Assembly (NCBI GenBank): GCA_019704295.1
Contig: AP024596.1
Coordinates: 310,001-374,000 of the forward strand
DNA length: 64,000 nt
Direction of reading: 5' to 3'
Source of the DNA: Sulfolobales archaeon HS-7
Lineage (GTDB): Archaea > Thermoproteota > Thermoprotei_A > Sulfolobales > Sulfolobaceae
Position numbers and translations under genes: made by a program. A model generated the notes under the pieces. That model was not told the DNA's origin and did no database searches. It worked only from the letters and a program-made list of their open reading frames with translations. Each line of letters starts with the position of its first letter. The first letter of the stretch is position 1. This document shows, piece after piece, positions 18,543 through 26,426 of the stretch.

Positions 18543-18887
18543 ATGGCTCTTAAAGAGGTATATGACGTATTTGAAATCAGTGTAAACAAAAAGAATGTGT
18601 GTCTCTATTTCAAGGGGGAAAATGTTAAAGTAAAGTACTCGTGTTGTTCTAGGGATTACATGAAGTACATAAATATCCTAGAAGAGAGGAAAGTAATCCC
18701 TGAAGCAGAGTTTAGAAAAGTTGCTAGACTTTTCATCTTGATGAAAGTATTGCCTTACACCAAATCCAAATACAAAGCGGTCGACATAGTTAGATCATTA
18801 CCCGATATGGAGGTATCCTTCTGGTTTTCCAAGTTCTCAGCATTAGGAAATAGGGCAGTGTCTTCCTTCATGAAACTCTACCTCTGA
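18543..18887 (+). CDS. 114-aa orphan protein inside the defence-like module
   Basis: Not recognised. It is a basic, mixed alpha/beta protein with aromatic-rich hydrophobic stretches and three Cys (one in KNVCLYF and a CC pair in YSCCSRDY). No signal peptide or membrane helix is evident. A TATA-like TTATATATG at about 18512-18520 and a weak SD GGTGA at 18534-18538 precede the ATG, so it has its own promoter. It ends 1 bp from the convergent helicase gene. Position suggests an accessory, inhibitor or regulator of the module; this is inference only. Confidence 0.6.
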   Translation: MALKEVYDVFEISVNKKNVCLYFKGENVKVKYSCCSRDYMKYINILEERKVIPEAEFRKVARLFILMKVLPYTKSKYKAVDIVRSLPDMEVSFWFSKFSALGNRAVSSFMKLYL

Positions 18888-18888
18888 T

Positions 18889-21800
18889 TTAAAAACTCTC
18901 ACTGGTAACGTGATTTGACTGTAGGTATTTCAGGAGATCCGTGTAGGGAATTTCCACCTTCCTCTGAGTTTTCATGTATTTTTGCTGATATAGGAACTCC
19001 CTGAGGGATGCAGCCGGGTTCTTGACCTCCCAGACTTTCTTGCTCGCCAGATCTGCTATGTATAAATAAAAGTGCTCCCTCATATCCCCCCCATAGCCGT
19101 GGAGTTTTGCCTTAGTAAACCTACCCCTATAAGTCCTATTATTGGGGTCCATCGCCATTAACTCAACGGGGGTTATATTGATCTTGCTCCAATTTCCTTG
19201 GACAGTCTTGACCTCAATGTATTTGACCTCGTCATTACATATACTTAAAAAGTCAAACCCTGCAGTGAAAACATCCCTCATGTCAATTACGTCACATCCC
19301 TTATTTTGCTCTAACCTATTCACGATCTCCTCTCCCTCTGAACCCTGATTTAAGAACTCCTTCATGGAGTTCACGTCCGCGTTTCCAGTTATGTCTGAGA
19401 ACCCTTCGGGTAACAGTCTAATCCCTGCTATGAGTTTTGAATCTGTATATATTTGGGCATAGTTGAAGAGGTCTGCTACGGTGCTTTTTCTACTAAATAG
19501 TTCATCTAAATTATCTGTCATTGAAGATCGTCTCTTTTCAATGTTAGCGATTTCCTGATCAATCACGTCAGTTACTTCCTGAAATATCTGATTCTTTCTA
19601 TATTCAATTTCTGTCTTAATCTGTTCCTCAACTTCCCTTATCTTTTTCTTAACTTCAGGTTCATCAGCTATAACTAGAAATTCCGATCCACACTCATCTA
19701 TGACAGCAGTAAGGGAATTGATGAATGAAGTCTCTACTCTCTTCACCTTTTTATTGACCTCATCGTATAATATTGCTATAAGCTTCTCCTTCTCAAGCTT
19801 CTTCTTGTAGAACATCCCTTCCGTGACTCTTCCGTTTACGGGAACCTCATCAGATTCACCCTTTACTTCAAAAAGTAGAAGCCAACCCATGAAACGCTTA
19901 TTTTCGGCAGTAAATGAAATAGGGTATGAAGATGGCTTCAAAAGGTCTATAAGAGCTCTAACCAGAGGATGAGTCGGGTATATATAGTTGCACTCCTTTA
20001 CCCTTTTACATTCATCAAAGCGAAAAGAAGCATTACTTACAATTAGATTTTCAGCATCTTTCACGCCTTTAGGAGGCCTTATGTCGTAAAGGAGTGGGTT
20101 TATCCTACTCCGAATTGGGGGGACTCCATAAGCTTTCAAGGTTTCTGTTACAAACATTTCCACTTCCTCCTCCGTCACTTCTTCCTTTTCATCGCATGAA
20201 GGGTCCAAATTACTAAAACTGTAAGACAAGTTATATTCGTTCCATTCCTTAGCTGTTCTTTCGGCTTTTCTTAACAGCGAGTCGATCTTTTTCTCTATCT
20301 CTTGATTCCTAAAGGTTTCGTCTGGGTTTTTTACAGTTGTTTCCCTTATAACCTTCTCTATGTCTTTGTCCGAAACTGCCACTCCAAGGTAATCGTAGAC
20401 TTTTCCTAATGTGTCCTTAATGATATCCAATTTGTTCATGAGTATTTCGAGAACATGAGAGTCTATGGTCTCCTCTGTGTAAACGTTATACGTCAACACC
20501 TTTTTCTTCTGTCCGTATCTGTGAACCCTTCCTATCCTCTGGTCAAGTCTGGTCGGATTCCAGGGAAGATCATAGTTTATTACTACGTTGGCCACTTGCA
20601 AATTCAGCCCTTCGGAGGCGACGTTAGTCGCAATTAAGACGTCCTTTCCCTCAATGAAATCTGTTTCAGCTCTCTTTCTCTCCTCAACTCCCATCTTTCC
20701 GTGTACGATGGACACTCTAAACTTGTCTTTCCATCTCTCATTCAGGTAAAATAGTGTGTCTCTAAACTCCGTAAAAACTATGACCTTATCTCCACGACTT
20801 ACGTGTTCCTCTATTACCTTTTCAACCTTTTCAAGCTTGGAGTCCTTGGCAATTCTACCTCCTTCGTCGATCAAGTCATCTAACCTGGATATCTCACGTG
20901 ACAGTTCTTCCTTGTTTCTACTCAAAGTGACTTCCTGGACTATACGTCTTTCGTCTATCCCTTTTTGGTGTTGATCGGAAGGATTTTGACCTTTATTAAC
21001 TATTTCTCCTAGCTTATTCCTTCTCTTCTTCAGGGTCTGCAAAAGGGAATTGAGGGAGGAGGAGGCCCTTTTTTGAATTACCATTGCTACTAAAGCATAA
21101 GCCTTAGACTTTCGTCTGTCGCTCTCTCTCATCGAGGCCATGTAGTAATCTCTTATATATTCATTAACTTTATCGAAGAAGTTCCTCTCTTGATCACTTA
21201 GAGTAACCTTTATGATCTTAGATTCTCTATCCGGTATAAGCCTATTATCATTGAAGTCTCTTACCTCTTCCCTCAACCTCCTGATCATAATTTCGTTTAA
21301 CACCACGTTTACGTTTGACTCAGTAACAAATGGATCGATCAATCGCAACCTATGAATGAAATCCTTGGTCTTTCCATGATGAGGGGTGGCGGTAAGTAGT
21401 ACTATGTTAAGAAATGGATCGCTAAGCAAAAGTCTTTCCGCCCCAGCGTACCTCTTTGTTCTACTGATTTTTTCCCTCTCTTCCCGTACTGTGAGATTAT
21501 GCGCCTCGTCTATTATTATCAGATCCCATTTCCCTTTCAACAAGGACTCTACTGCTTTTTTCTTGCCCAAGAGCCCCATGGAAAGGATAAAGTTTCCTGG
21601 ATGTTGATTAGGCGATAAGTCAGATGCCTCTTTAGTGCTTGATATTATTTTAAAGTCCAGATTAAACTTCTCCTTCATCTCTCTTTGCCACTGGAATAGA
21701 AGGGATTTTGGACAGATTACAAGGACGTTATTGGCTCTCTCCCTACTCTTTAGTTCTTTTATTAACATACCCATCATGATAGTCTTTCCAAGTCCGACAT

Positions 21801-21984
21801 CATCGGCAACTAGAAATCTTATAGGGTCGTGTCTGAGCATGTTTTGAACGGCGATCAACTGATGCGGAAGAGGATCGACCTTAGAAGGAACTGAAGTAGT
21901 GCAAGCCTCTTCGAAGGCAAAATGATGCAATCTTATTGCCTCAACTCTAAGGTAATTCAGAAGGGCCTCGCTTTCCCTATTCAT
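18889..21984 (-). CDS. SNF2-family helicase with C-terminal DUF3883-like nuclease domain
   Basis: 1031-aa ATP-dependent DNA translocase fused to a likely PD-(D/E)XK domain. Walker A DVGLGKT is at 62-68 and DEAH at 159-162; TATPHHG (motif III) and GRVHRYGQ (motif VI) follow, all of SNF2/RapA type. After a long charged middle region with helical segments, residues about 896-1000 read as DUF3883: Asp911 in GFDFLSI, Glu924 and Lys926 in YIEVKT, then HFYLYIADL. The nuclease triad appears intact. ATG start with CATAAAAATC about 20-28 nt upstream. With the methyltransferase and ATPase it would be the likely effector that recognises and cuts unmodified DNA. Confidence 0.88.
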   Translation of the reverse strand: MNRESEALLNYLRVEAIRLHHFAFEEACTTSVPSKVDPLPHQLIAVQNMLRHDPIRFLVADDVGLGKTIMMGMLIKELKSRERANNVLVICPKSLLFQWQREMKEKFNLDFKIISSTKEASDLSPNQHPGNFILSMGLLGKKKAVESLLKGKWDLIIIDEAHNLTVREEREKISRTKRYAGAERLLLSDPFLNIVLLTATPHHGKTKDFIHRLRLIDPFVTESNVNVVLNEIMIRRLREEVRDFNDNRLIPDRESKIIKVTLSDQERNFFDKVNEYIRDYYMASMRESDRRKSKAYALVAMVIQKRASSSLNSLLQTLKKRRNKLGEIVNKGQNPSDQHQKGIDERRIVQEVTLSRNKEELSREISRLDDLIDEGGRIAKDSKLEKVEKVIEEHVSRGDKVIVFTEFRDTLFYLNERWKDKFRVSIVHGKMGVEERKRAETDFIEGKDVLIATNVASEGLNLQVANVVINYDLPWNPTRLDQRIGRVHRYGQKKKVLTYNVYTEETIDSHVLEILMNKLDIIKDTLGKVYDYLGVAVSDKDIEKVIRETTVKNPDETFRNQEIEKKIDSLLRKAERTAKEWNEYNLSYSFSNLDPSCDEKEEVTEEEVEMFVTETLKAYGVPPIRSRINPLLYDIRPPKGVKDAENLIVSNASFRFDECKRVKECNYIYPTHPLVRALIDLLKPSSYPISFTAENKRFMGWLLLFEVKGESDEVPVNGRVTEGMFYKKKLEKEKLIAILYDEVNKKVKRVETSFINSLTAVIDECGSEFLVIADEPEVKKKIREVEEQIKTEIEYRKNQIFQEVTDVIDQEIANIEKRRSSMTDNLDELFSRKSTVADLFNYAQIYTDSKLIAGIRLLPEGFSDITGNADVNSMKEFLNQGSEGEEIVNRLEQNKGCDVIDMRDVFTAGFDFLSICNDEVKYIEVKTVQGNWSKINITPVELMAMDPNNRTYRGRFTKAKLHGYGGDMREHFYLYIADLASKKVWEVKNPAASLREFLYQQKYMKTQRKVEIPYTDLLKYLQSNHVTSESF

Positions 21985-22076
21985 AACAAGAGATTCATTT
22001 GAGGATTTTTATGGTTTTCTTACAGTTTTATTTCAGCTTTAAATACGAACAAAAGATCACAGATATCTGAAAAAGC

Positions 22077-22096
22077 TTTCCCTATTGTTAGGGAAA
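22077..22096. repeat. Perfect 8-bp inverted repeat
   Basis: TTTCCCTA and TAGGGAAA around TTGT, 93 nt upstream of the helicase start. It could be an operator or a leftover terminator. Confidence 0.5.
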
Positions 22097-22366
22097 AATG
22101 GGAAGATTTACGTTAGTGACGAAGCGGAATCCGTGTAATTCTGCTAACAGGGGAATTGGAATAACGTAATTCGGATTTTTTGTATATTCATGAACATATT
22201 TCACGTAAACCTTACAATAGTAAATAAAATACGAAGCTTTCAGAATTAAAAAAGACAAGGTTATATTAATGAAAGTAAAAAGTTGATCGTGCAGACCACC
22301 AATTTCTCTACTTGTAAGTCTCTTTTTTTACGCCTCTTACAGACGTAGCACACAAGGTAAAGCGGT

Positions 22367-22665
22367 TTTGAAAGTGATGAAAGGTGACAAGTTAGGAGAT
22401 ATGAGCAGGCAAATGAGGGTCGAGTCATTATCTAGAATAAGGTATCCTTATCGATGAGGAGTCCTATCTCAGGGGAGCTGATGCGCTTTCTCTATGACAT
22501 TATGAGAGCTGGAAAAGTCCTCCCACAGAAACGAAGGTTGTGTCTGACAAGGTAATTATACTAGATAGTGAAAGGGTAATCGCAGGGACTTTTATCGAGA
22601 TTTTCCTTTCCTCGGACTTAAGGACGGCAAACTCCGCTTACTTTATCGCCAACTCCTGAGGATAG
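22367..22665 (+). pseudogene. Decayed reading frame, unidentified
   Basis: The frame ending with TGA at about 22660 encodes protein-like text (ETKVVSDKVIILDSERVIAG) but has an in-frame stop after LRGADALSL and is broken upstream. The KVIILDSERVIAGTF part loosely resembles the second half of a phospholipase D HKD motif, with the His missing; I give this little weight. It sits between the helicase gene and the aldo/keto reductase fragment. Confidence 0.3.
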
Positions 22666-22705
22666 GTCCTGACATTAGGGGTCGCTCTTTCCTTGTCATG
22701 ATATA

Positions 22706-22895
22706 CCTATACGGAGTAAGGTAATCAACGACCCTGCAAGGAGATTAGGGGAGCCGCCTGCTCAGGTTGCCATTAACTGTGCATTCAGTGAGAGTTCCCC
22801 CATACCTAAGGCGTCTAAGGAAGTCACTTCATAGATAACGCGTTAAGCGTGGATCGTGAACTTTCGCGTCACGACGTAAGGTTACCGAATCATTA
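22706..22895 (+). pseudogene. Aldo/keto reductase C-terminal fragment
   Basis: Aligns by eye with 12090-12270 of the intact aldo/keto reductase gene: shared text includes AGATTAGGG, GCTCAGGT, CCCATACC and GCGTTAAGCG (GTGTTAAGCG in the intact gene). One base is lost around 22815 and stop codons interrupt the frame. Only the last 60 or so codons remain, with no N-terminal part. Divergence is considerable, so it came from an old paralogue rather than a fresh duplicate. Confidence 0.75.
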
Positions 22896-22960
22896 TCGTG
22901 TTTCGTTAAACCGATTGTTACTAATATTTAATAGTTATCGGGACGAGTTGAATCTGTGTT

Positions 22961-23755
22961 ATGGAAACTGAGAACGTAATAAGAGATCTTGCACAAAGGT
23001 TCGTGAAGGAGGATCCGGCGAGGGCTATTGCAGAGGCAACGAGGACGAGGTATCTCTTTCTCGATTTTTTGGACTCGCTCAGAGGGAGGATCAAAGAACT
23101 TGATAAGTTAAGGTTTGAGATTCTCCTGGACGCTATAAAAGACGACGTAGAGTATCAGGACGTACTTGCTGAGGCGATCTCGTGGGAAATTAACCGAGTT
23201 GACGACAAAGACGCGTTAAATATTATAAACATAATTTCGCCTCTTCCATATCTTTTTCGAAGAGTTTGGTGTAATCTGGGAGAAAACTACTTTTCTAGAA
23301 GGGTCTACCTCATGGCACTAAAAATGAGTGCTTCACGATATCTGGGCTGGGGAGCAGGTAAGGGGTTCGTGAATTACGACAACGACGGTCTCCTGAAAAC
23401 TGTAGAAGTGGATAACGAATTTGCTGTAGGATTTGGGATTGGGACGGGTTTAAGTGTAGAGCTCCTGACCGATGAGAAATTAAGGAAAATACTCCAAATA
23501 AGAAATGAGACTTTGCATGTGACCTTCGCCTCGACTATAGTGTTGAGGGCTAACCACATCCCCTTTTCAACACTTATGAGTCTCATCTCACTTTCCAATT
23601 CGTACGAGAACTTCGGCAGAAGCTTTGGACTCCTCCTTTCTTTATACTACCCTCATCTTAAAAAGGACATAAAGGAAAAACTAGACATGTACTGCAGATT
23701 CAATAGTGGAAATCCCTTTTTGGAGGGATTTACTGACGTCCTGTTGAAGGATTAG
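22961..23755 (+). CDS. Unrecognised 264-aa protein
   Basis: No family recognised. Mostly helical and charged in the first 100 residues (LAQRFVKEDPARAIAEATRTRYLFLDFLD), then a glycine-rich stretch (RYLGWGAGKGF, VGFGIGTGLSV), then further helices. No signal peptide or clear membrane span. Its 3' end overlaps the convergent acyl-CoA synthetase by 26 bp. The sequence before the ATG is AT-rich with TTAATAGTT about 30 nt upstream. It could be a cytoplasmic regulatory or scaffold protein, but nothing seen supports a specific role. Confidence 0.65.
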   Translation: METENVIRDLAQRFVKEDPARAIAEATRTRYLFLDFLDSLRGRIKELDKLRFEILLDAIKDDVEYQDVLAEAISWEINRVDDKDALNIINIISPLPYLFRRVWCNLGENYFSRRVYLMALKMSASRYLGWGAGKGFVNYDNDGLLKTVEVDNEFAVGFGIGTGLSVELLTDEKLRKILQIRNETLHVTFASTIVLRANHIPFSTLMSLISLSNSYENFGRSFGLLLSLYYPHLKKDIKEKLDMYCRFNSGNPFLEGFTDVLLKD

Positions 23756-25544
23756 CGGCCCTCTTTATTTCCTCCACAGAATCCGGATTCTCTAGAGAAG
23801 TGGAATCCCCTATTTCCTGACCCAAGTATATCCTTTTTATTAACCTCCTGAGGATCTTGGCATTTCTCGTCTTTGGAAGGGATCTCACGAAAATAACCTC
23901 CTTAGGGGCTAAGGGCTTTCCTATCTTGTCCTCCACGTATTTCCTGATCTCCTCCGGAGTGGAATTCCCCTTACTTACGACGAAGCAGATCGGTACCTCC
24001 CCTTTTACTGGATCTGGAACTCCTATACACGCAGATTCCACCACGTCCACATGGGTATTAACTATTGCCTCTATTTCCCCAGGTCCCAGCCTCTTCCCTG
24101 CCACCTTTATTACGTCGTCGCTCCTACCCGTTATGTAATAGAACTTACCGTCAAATATCGCCATATCTCCGTGGATCCATACGTCTCCCCTCCAATAAGT
24201 TTCAATGTATTTTTGGGGATTTCTCCAAAATCCGCGAGTCATCCCCGGCCAGGGTGCAAGTACGGACAGATAACCTTCCGAACCCCTAACAGGTCTTAAC
24301 TCCTCGTCTAGGACATCGACTTTCATTCCGGGAGAAGGGCCGTTAAATGACGCAGGGGCAATGTCCTTTACTACGTAACACCCCAAGATTCCTCCGGAAA
24401 TTTCCGTACCACCTGAGTAATTTATAAGGGGAGTATTGAGGTTATCCACTATATATCTCCAGGATGACTCGTCAAGTGGTTCCCCTGTTGAACCGACTAT
24501 CCTAGGAGGATTTTGCATACGAGGCTTACCTAAGGACTTCTGCATTCTAATAAGCGTTGGAGATAGACCCAATACTGATACCTTGTGGTAATCCACTACC
24601 TCCCAGAGATCTTTAGGAGTCCCGTCGAATAGGAAAATGGAGGAACCTAGGGTAATAGCGTTGAATATAACCCAAGGCCCCATCATCCATCCGAAATCCG
24701 ACATCCATGTTATCACATCACTTTCCTTTATGTCAAAGTGGAAATACCCATCTGCAGCTGCCTTAATGGGAAATCCCGCATGTACATGTACAGTCCCCTT
24801 TGGTTTTCCCGTCGTTCCTGATGTATATATTACCATAAGTACGTCCTCGGCACTGGTTTCCTCTATGTAATCTCCTCCCGTTTTGTAAACTTCAGAAAGC
24901 TGAGGATTTTCCTTATCTAGTCCTAACCTATCGTGAACTATAATCTTACCCGAAAAAGCCTCCCTTGCGTTATCTATCATTCTTATGATTTTCCCCTTTC
25001 TGATATTTCCGTCTGTGGAAAAGAGAAACTTGGCACCTACATCGTCAAGTCTTACCCTCATTAGCTCAGGTCCGAATCCCGAAAAAAGAGGTACTATAAC
25101 GCCCCCCGCCCTAGCTATACCGAAAACTACGGGGAGCAGATCCTTTGAGTAACTCATGTAAACGCCTACCCTATCTCCCTTCTCCAGCCCGTTCCTTTTC
25201 AACCAAGAAGCCACGGATTTAGCCTTACTCGCCATCTCGGAATAGGATATGGAACCCTTATTTCCCTCTTCGTCCTCCCAGCGCACGTACCCATTAGTGT
25301 CAGGAATGTTTCCGAGGTTGAACTTCCCCCCTATGAACCATTTAGCCCACTGTATCCCCTGTGAAGTATCTAGCACCTTTGAAAAGGGAGAAAACCAAGG
25401 GATCTTAATGCTTTTCGCGAACTCGCCCCAAAAAGCCTCTGTCAGTGAATAGGACAAAAAATCGTCTAGTGATTTGAGGTCGTGAGATTCCATAAAACGC
25501 TTTAGATTTGATTTTCTTACAACTTCCTCATCAGGCGTCCACAT
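23730..25544 (-). CDS. AMP-forming acyl-CoA synthetase (acetyl-CoA synthetase-like)
   Basis: 604-aa adenylate-forming CoA ligase of the ACS type. It has IYTSGTTGKPKG near residue 230, WMSDFGWMMGPW, YSGGTEISGG, and HGDMAIFDGKFYYITGRSDDVIKVAGKRLGPGEIE (adenylate motif and hinge; segment given as key landmarks only). The catalytic Lys is in KTRNAKILRR. The ATG at 25544 overlaps the stop of the upstream gene as TGATG, so I prefer it to the ATG at 25577. It is the last gene of the five-gene thiolase-fold/DUF35 operon and may supply or receive the CoA ester handled by that complex. Confidence 0.85.
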   Translation of the reverse strand: MWTPDEEVVRKSNLKRFMESHDLKSLDDFLSYSLTEAFWGEFAKSIKIPWFSPFSKVLDTSQGIQWAKWFIGGKFNLGNIPDTNGYVRWEDEEGNKGSISYSEMASKAKSVASWLKRNGLEKGDRVGVYMSYSKDLLPVVFGIARAGGVIVPLFSGFGPELMRVRLDDVGAKFLFSTDGNIRKGKIIRMIDNAREAFSGKIIVHDRLGLDKENPQLSEVYKTGGDYIEETSAEDVLMVIYTSGTTGKPKGTVHVHAGFPIKAAADGYFHFDIKESDVITWMSDFGWMMGPWVIFNAITLGSSIFLFDGTPKDLWEVVDYHKVSVLGLSPTLIRMQKSLGKPRMQNPPRIVGSTGEPLDESSWRYIVDNLNTPLINYSGGTEISGGILGCYVVKDIAPASFNGPSPGMKVDVLDEELRPVRGSEGYLSVLAPWPGMTRGFWRNPQKYIETYWRGDVWIHGDMAIFDGKFYYITGRSDDVIKVAGKRLGPGEIEAIVNTHVDVVESACIGVPDPVKGEVPICFVVSKGNSTPEEIRKYVEDKIGKPLAPKEVIFVRSLPKTRNAKILRRLIKRIYLGQEIGDSTSLENPDSVEEIKRAANPSTGRQ

Positions 25545-25963
25545 CAGGCCTTTCCCACTACAAGAGGCCATTCCCACTTAATTACCTTGACTTTATCACC
25601 CTCCTTGGCGTCTCCTTCAACTCGGACAATTATTCCTCCCTTCGCGTTGAGGAATCTAATTATTCCTACCTTTATCGGCTTTTCCAGTTTGTTTCCGTAA
25701 CTGTCCTCCCTCACCTCAGTCAACAGGTCTAGATAAGGTTCTGTAAGCTCTACGTAATTTCCTTCCGTCATATCCTCAGGACAATAGTCCCGGGGGGGTA
25801 CGTATACCTTACCGCTACTGCACTTAATCCCGTAGAACTTCCCCTCCTTAATTCCTTCAATGAACTTCTTCCCCGCATTCCCTTCATCATATTCATACGC
25901 CTCTACCTCCATATTACCTTTCCAGAAGATCAAGTCCTCTATTCTTCCCTTCTTACTCCACAC
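25544..25963 (-). CDS. DUF35-like protein with degenerate zinc ribbon
   Basis: 139-aa DUF35/OB-fold relative. The ribbon region reads CSSGKVYVPPRDYCPEDM: the VPPR spacer typical of DUF35 is kept, but only two of the four expected Cys remain, so zinc binding is probably lost. The OB-fold half follows. It starts at GTG 25963, with GGAGGTG at 25971-25977 spaced 7 nt. It lies directly after an intact DUF35 gene, so the pair may form unequal subunits, matching the two unequal thiolase-fold proteins upstream. Confidence 0.8.
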   Translation of the reverse strand: MWSKKGRIEDLIFWKGNMEVEAYEYDEGNAGKKFIEGIKEGKFYGIKCSSGKVYVPPRDYCPEDMTEGNYVELTEPYLDLLTEVREDSYGNKLEKPIKVGIIRFLNAKGGIIVRVEGDAKEGDKVKVIKWEWPLVVGKA

Positions 25964-25966
25964 TTT

Positions 25967-26413
25967 TCACACCTCCTTAAAACATTGAATATCCTCTATG
26001 CTTCCTACTCTCTTCTCATTCCACACGGCTTTAACTTTTGCCCCAATGATAGACATGTCCCTAACTTTATCATACGTGGTACAGATCCTATGAAACATTC
26101 CCGGAAACACGTAGTCTCTCTCCGAACCGTACAACTTTATAGTGCCTGAGATGATGGGTTCCTCTAATCTATCCCTTGTCCAGGAAACAAAGGATGCAAT
26201 TGCCGTGTGTACTATCCCCTCGTCCTTTAATTCGACCCATCCGTCCGTTGGCTTAAAGCATTCCTCGCAGTACATCTTAGGTGGGACATAGACCTTTTTG
26301 CACTTATTACACACCGTACCCAAAATCTTCTTCTCCTTAAGGCCATTTAAAAAGACGCTTTGCGCTTGGCCTGCGGAGTAAGAGTATTTAGCCTTTGGAA
26401 CGTATCTTATCAT
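25967..26413 (-). CDS. DUF35 zinc-ribbon/OB-fold protein
   Basis: 148-aa DUF35 protein with a complete ribbon (CNKCKKVYVPPKMYCEEC). The OB-fold part holds WTRDRLEEPIISGTIKLYG. I chose the ATG at 26413, because GGAGGTGA at 26419-26426 ends 5 nt before it; the GTG at 26422 lies inside that motif. It follows the second thiolase-fold gene, with that gene's stop codon embedded in the SD motif. A partner role to the thiolase-fold proteins is expected from the family. Confidence 0.87.
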   Translation of the reverse strand: MIRYVPKAKYSYSAGQAQSVFLNGLKEKKILGTVCNKCKKVYVPPKMYCEECFKPTDGWVELKDEGIVHTAIASFVSWTRDRLEEPIISGTIKLYGSERDYVFPGMFHRICTTYDKVRDMSIIGAKVKAVWNEKRVGSIEDIQCFKEV

Positions 26414-26418
26414 GTATT

Positions 26419-26426
26419 TCACCTCC
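26419..26426 (-). promoter_or_regulatory. SD motif containing the upstream stop codon
   Basis: GGAGGTGA on the minus strand; its last three bases are the TGA stop of the thiolase-fold gene, 5 nt before the ATG at 26413. Confidence 0.7.

Larger units (their letters stand above)
21985..22960. other. 976-bp region of decayed sequence
   Basis: It holds the helicase promoter, a perfect 8-bp hairpin (22077-22096), a broken unidentified reading frame (about 22367-22665) and a fragment of an aldo/keto reductase gene (about 22706-22895). No intact gene is seen. Confidence 0.65.

Noticed and set aside
12421-21984. Assignment of the module as classical DISARM
   Set aside because: No DUF1998 protein (DrmB), no YprA-like DrmA helicase and no intact PLD protein (DrmC) are present.
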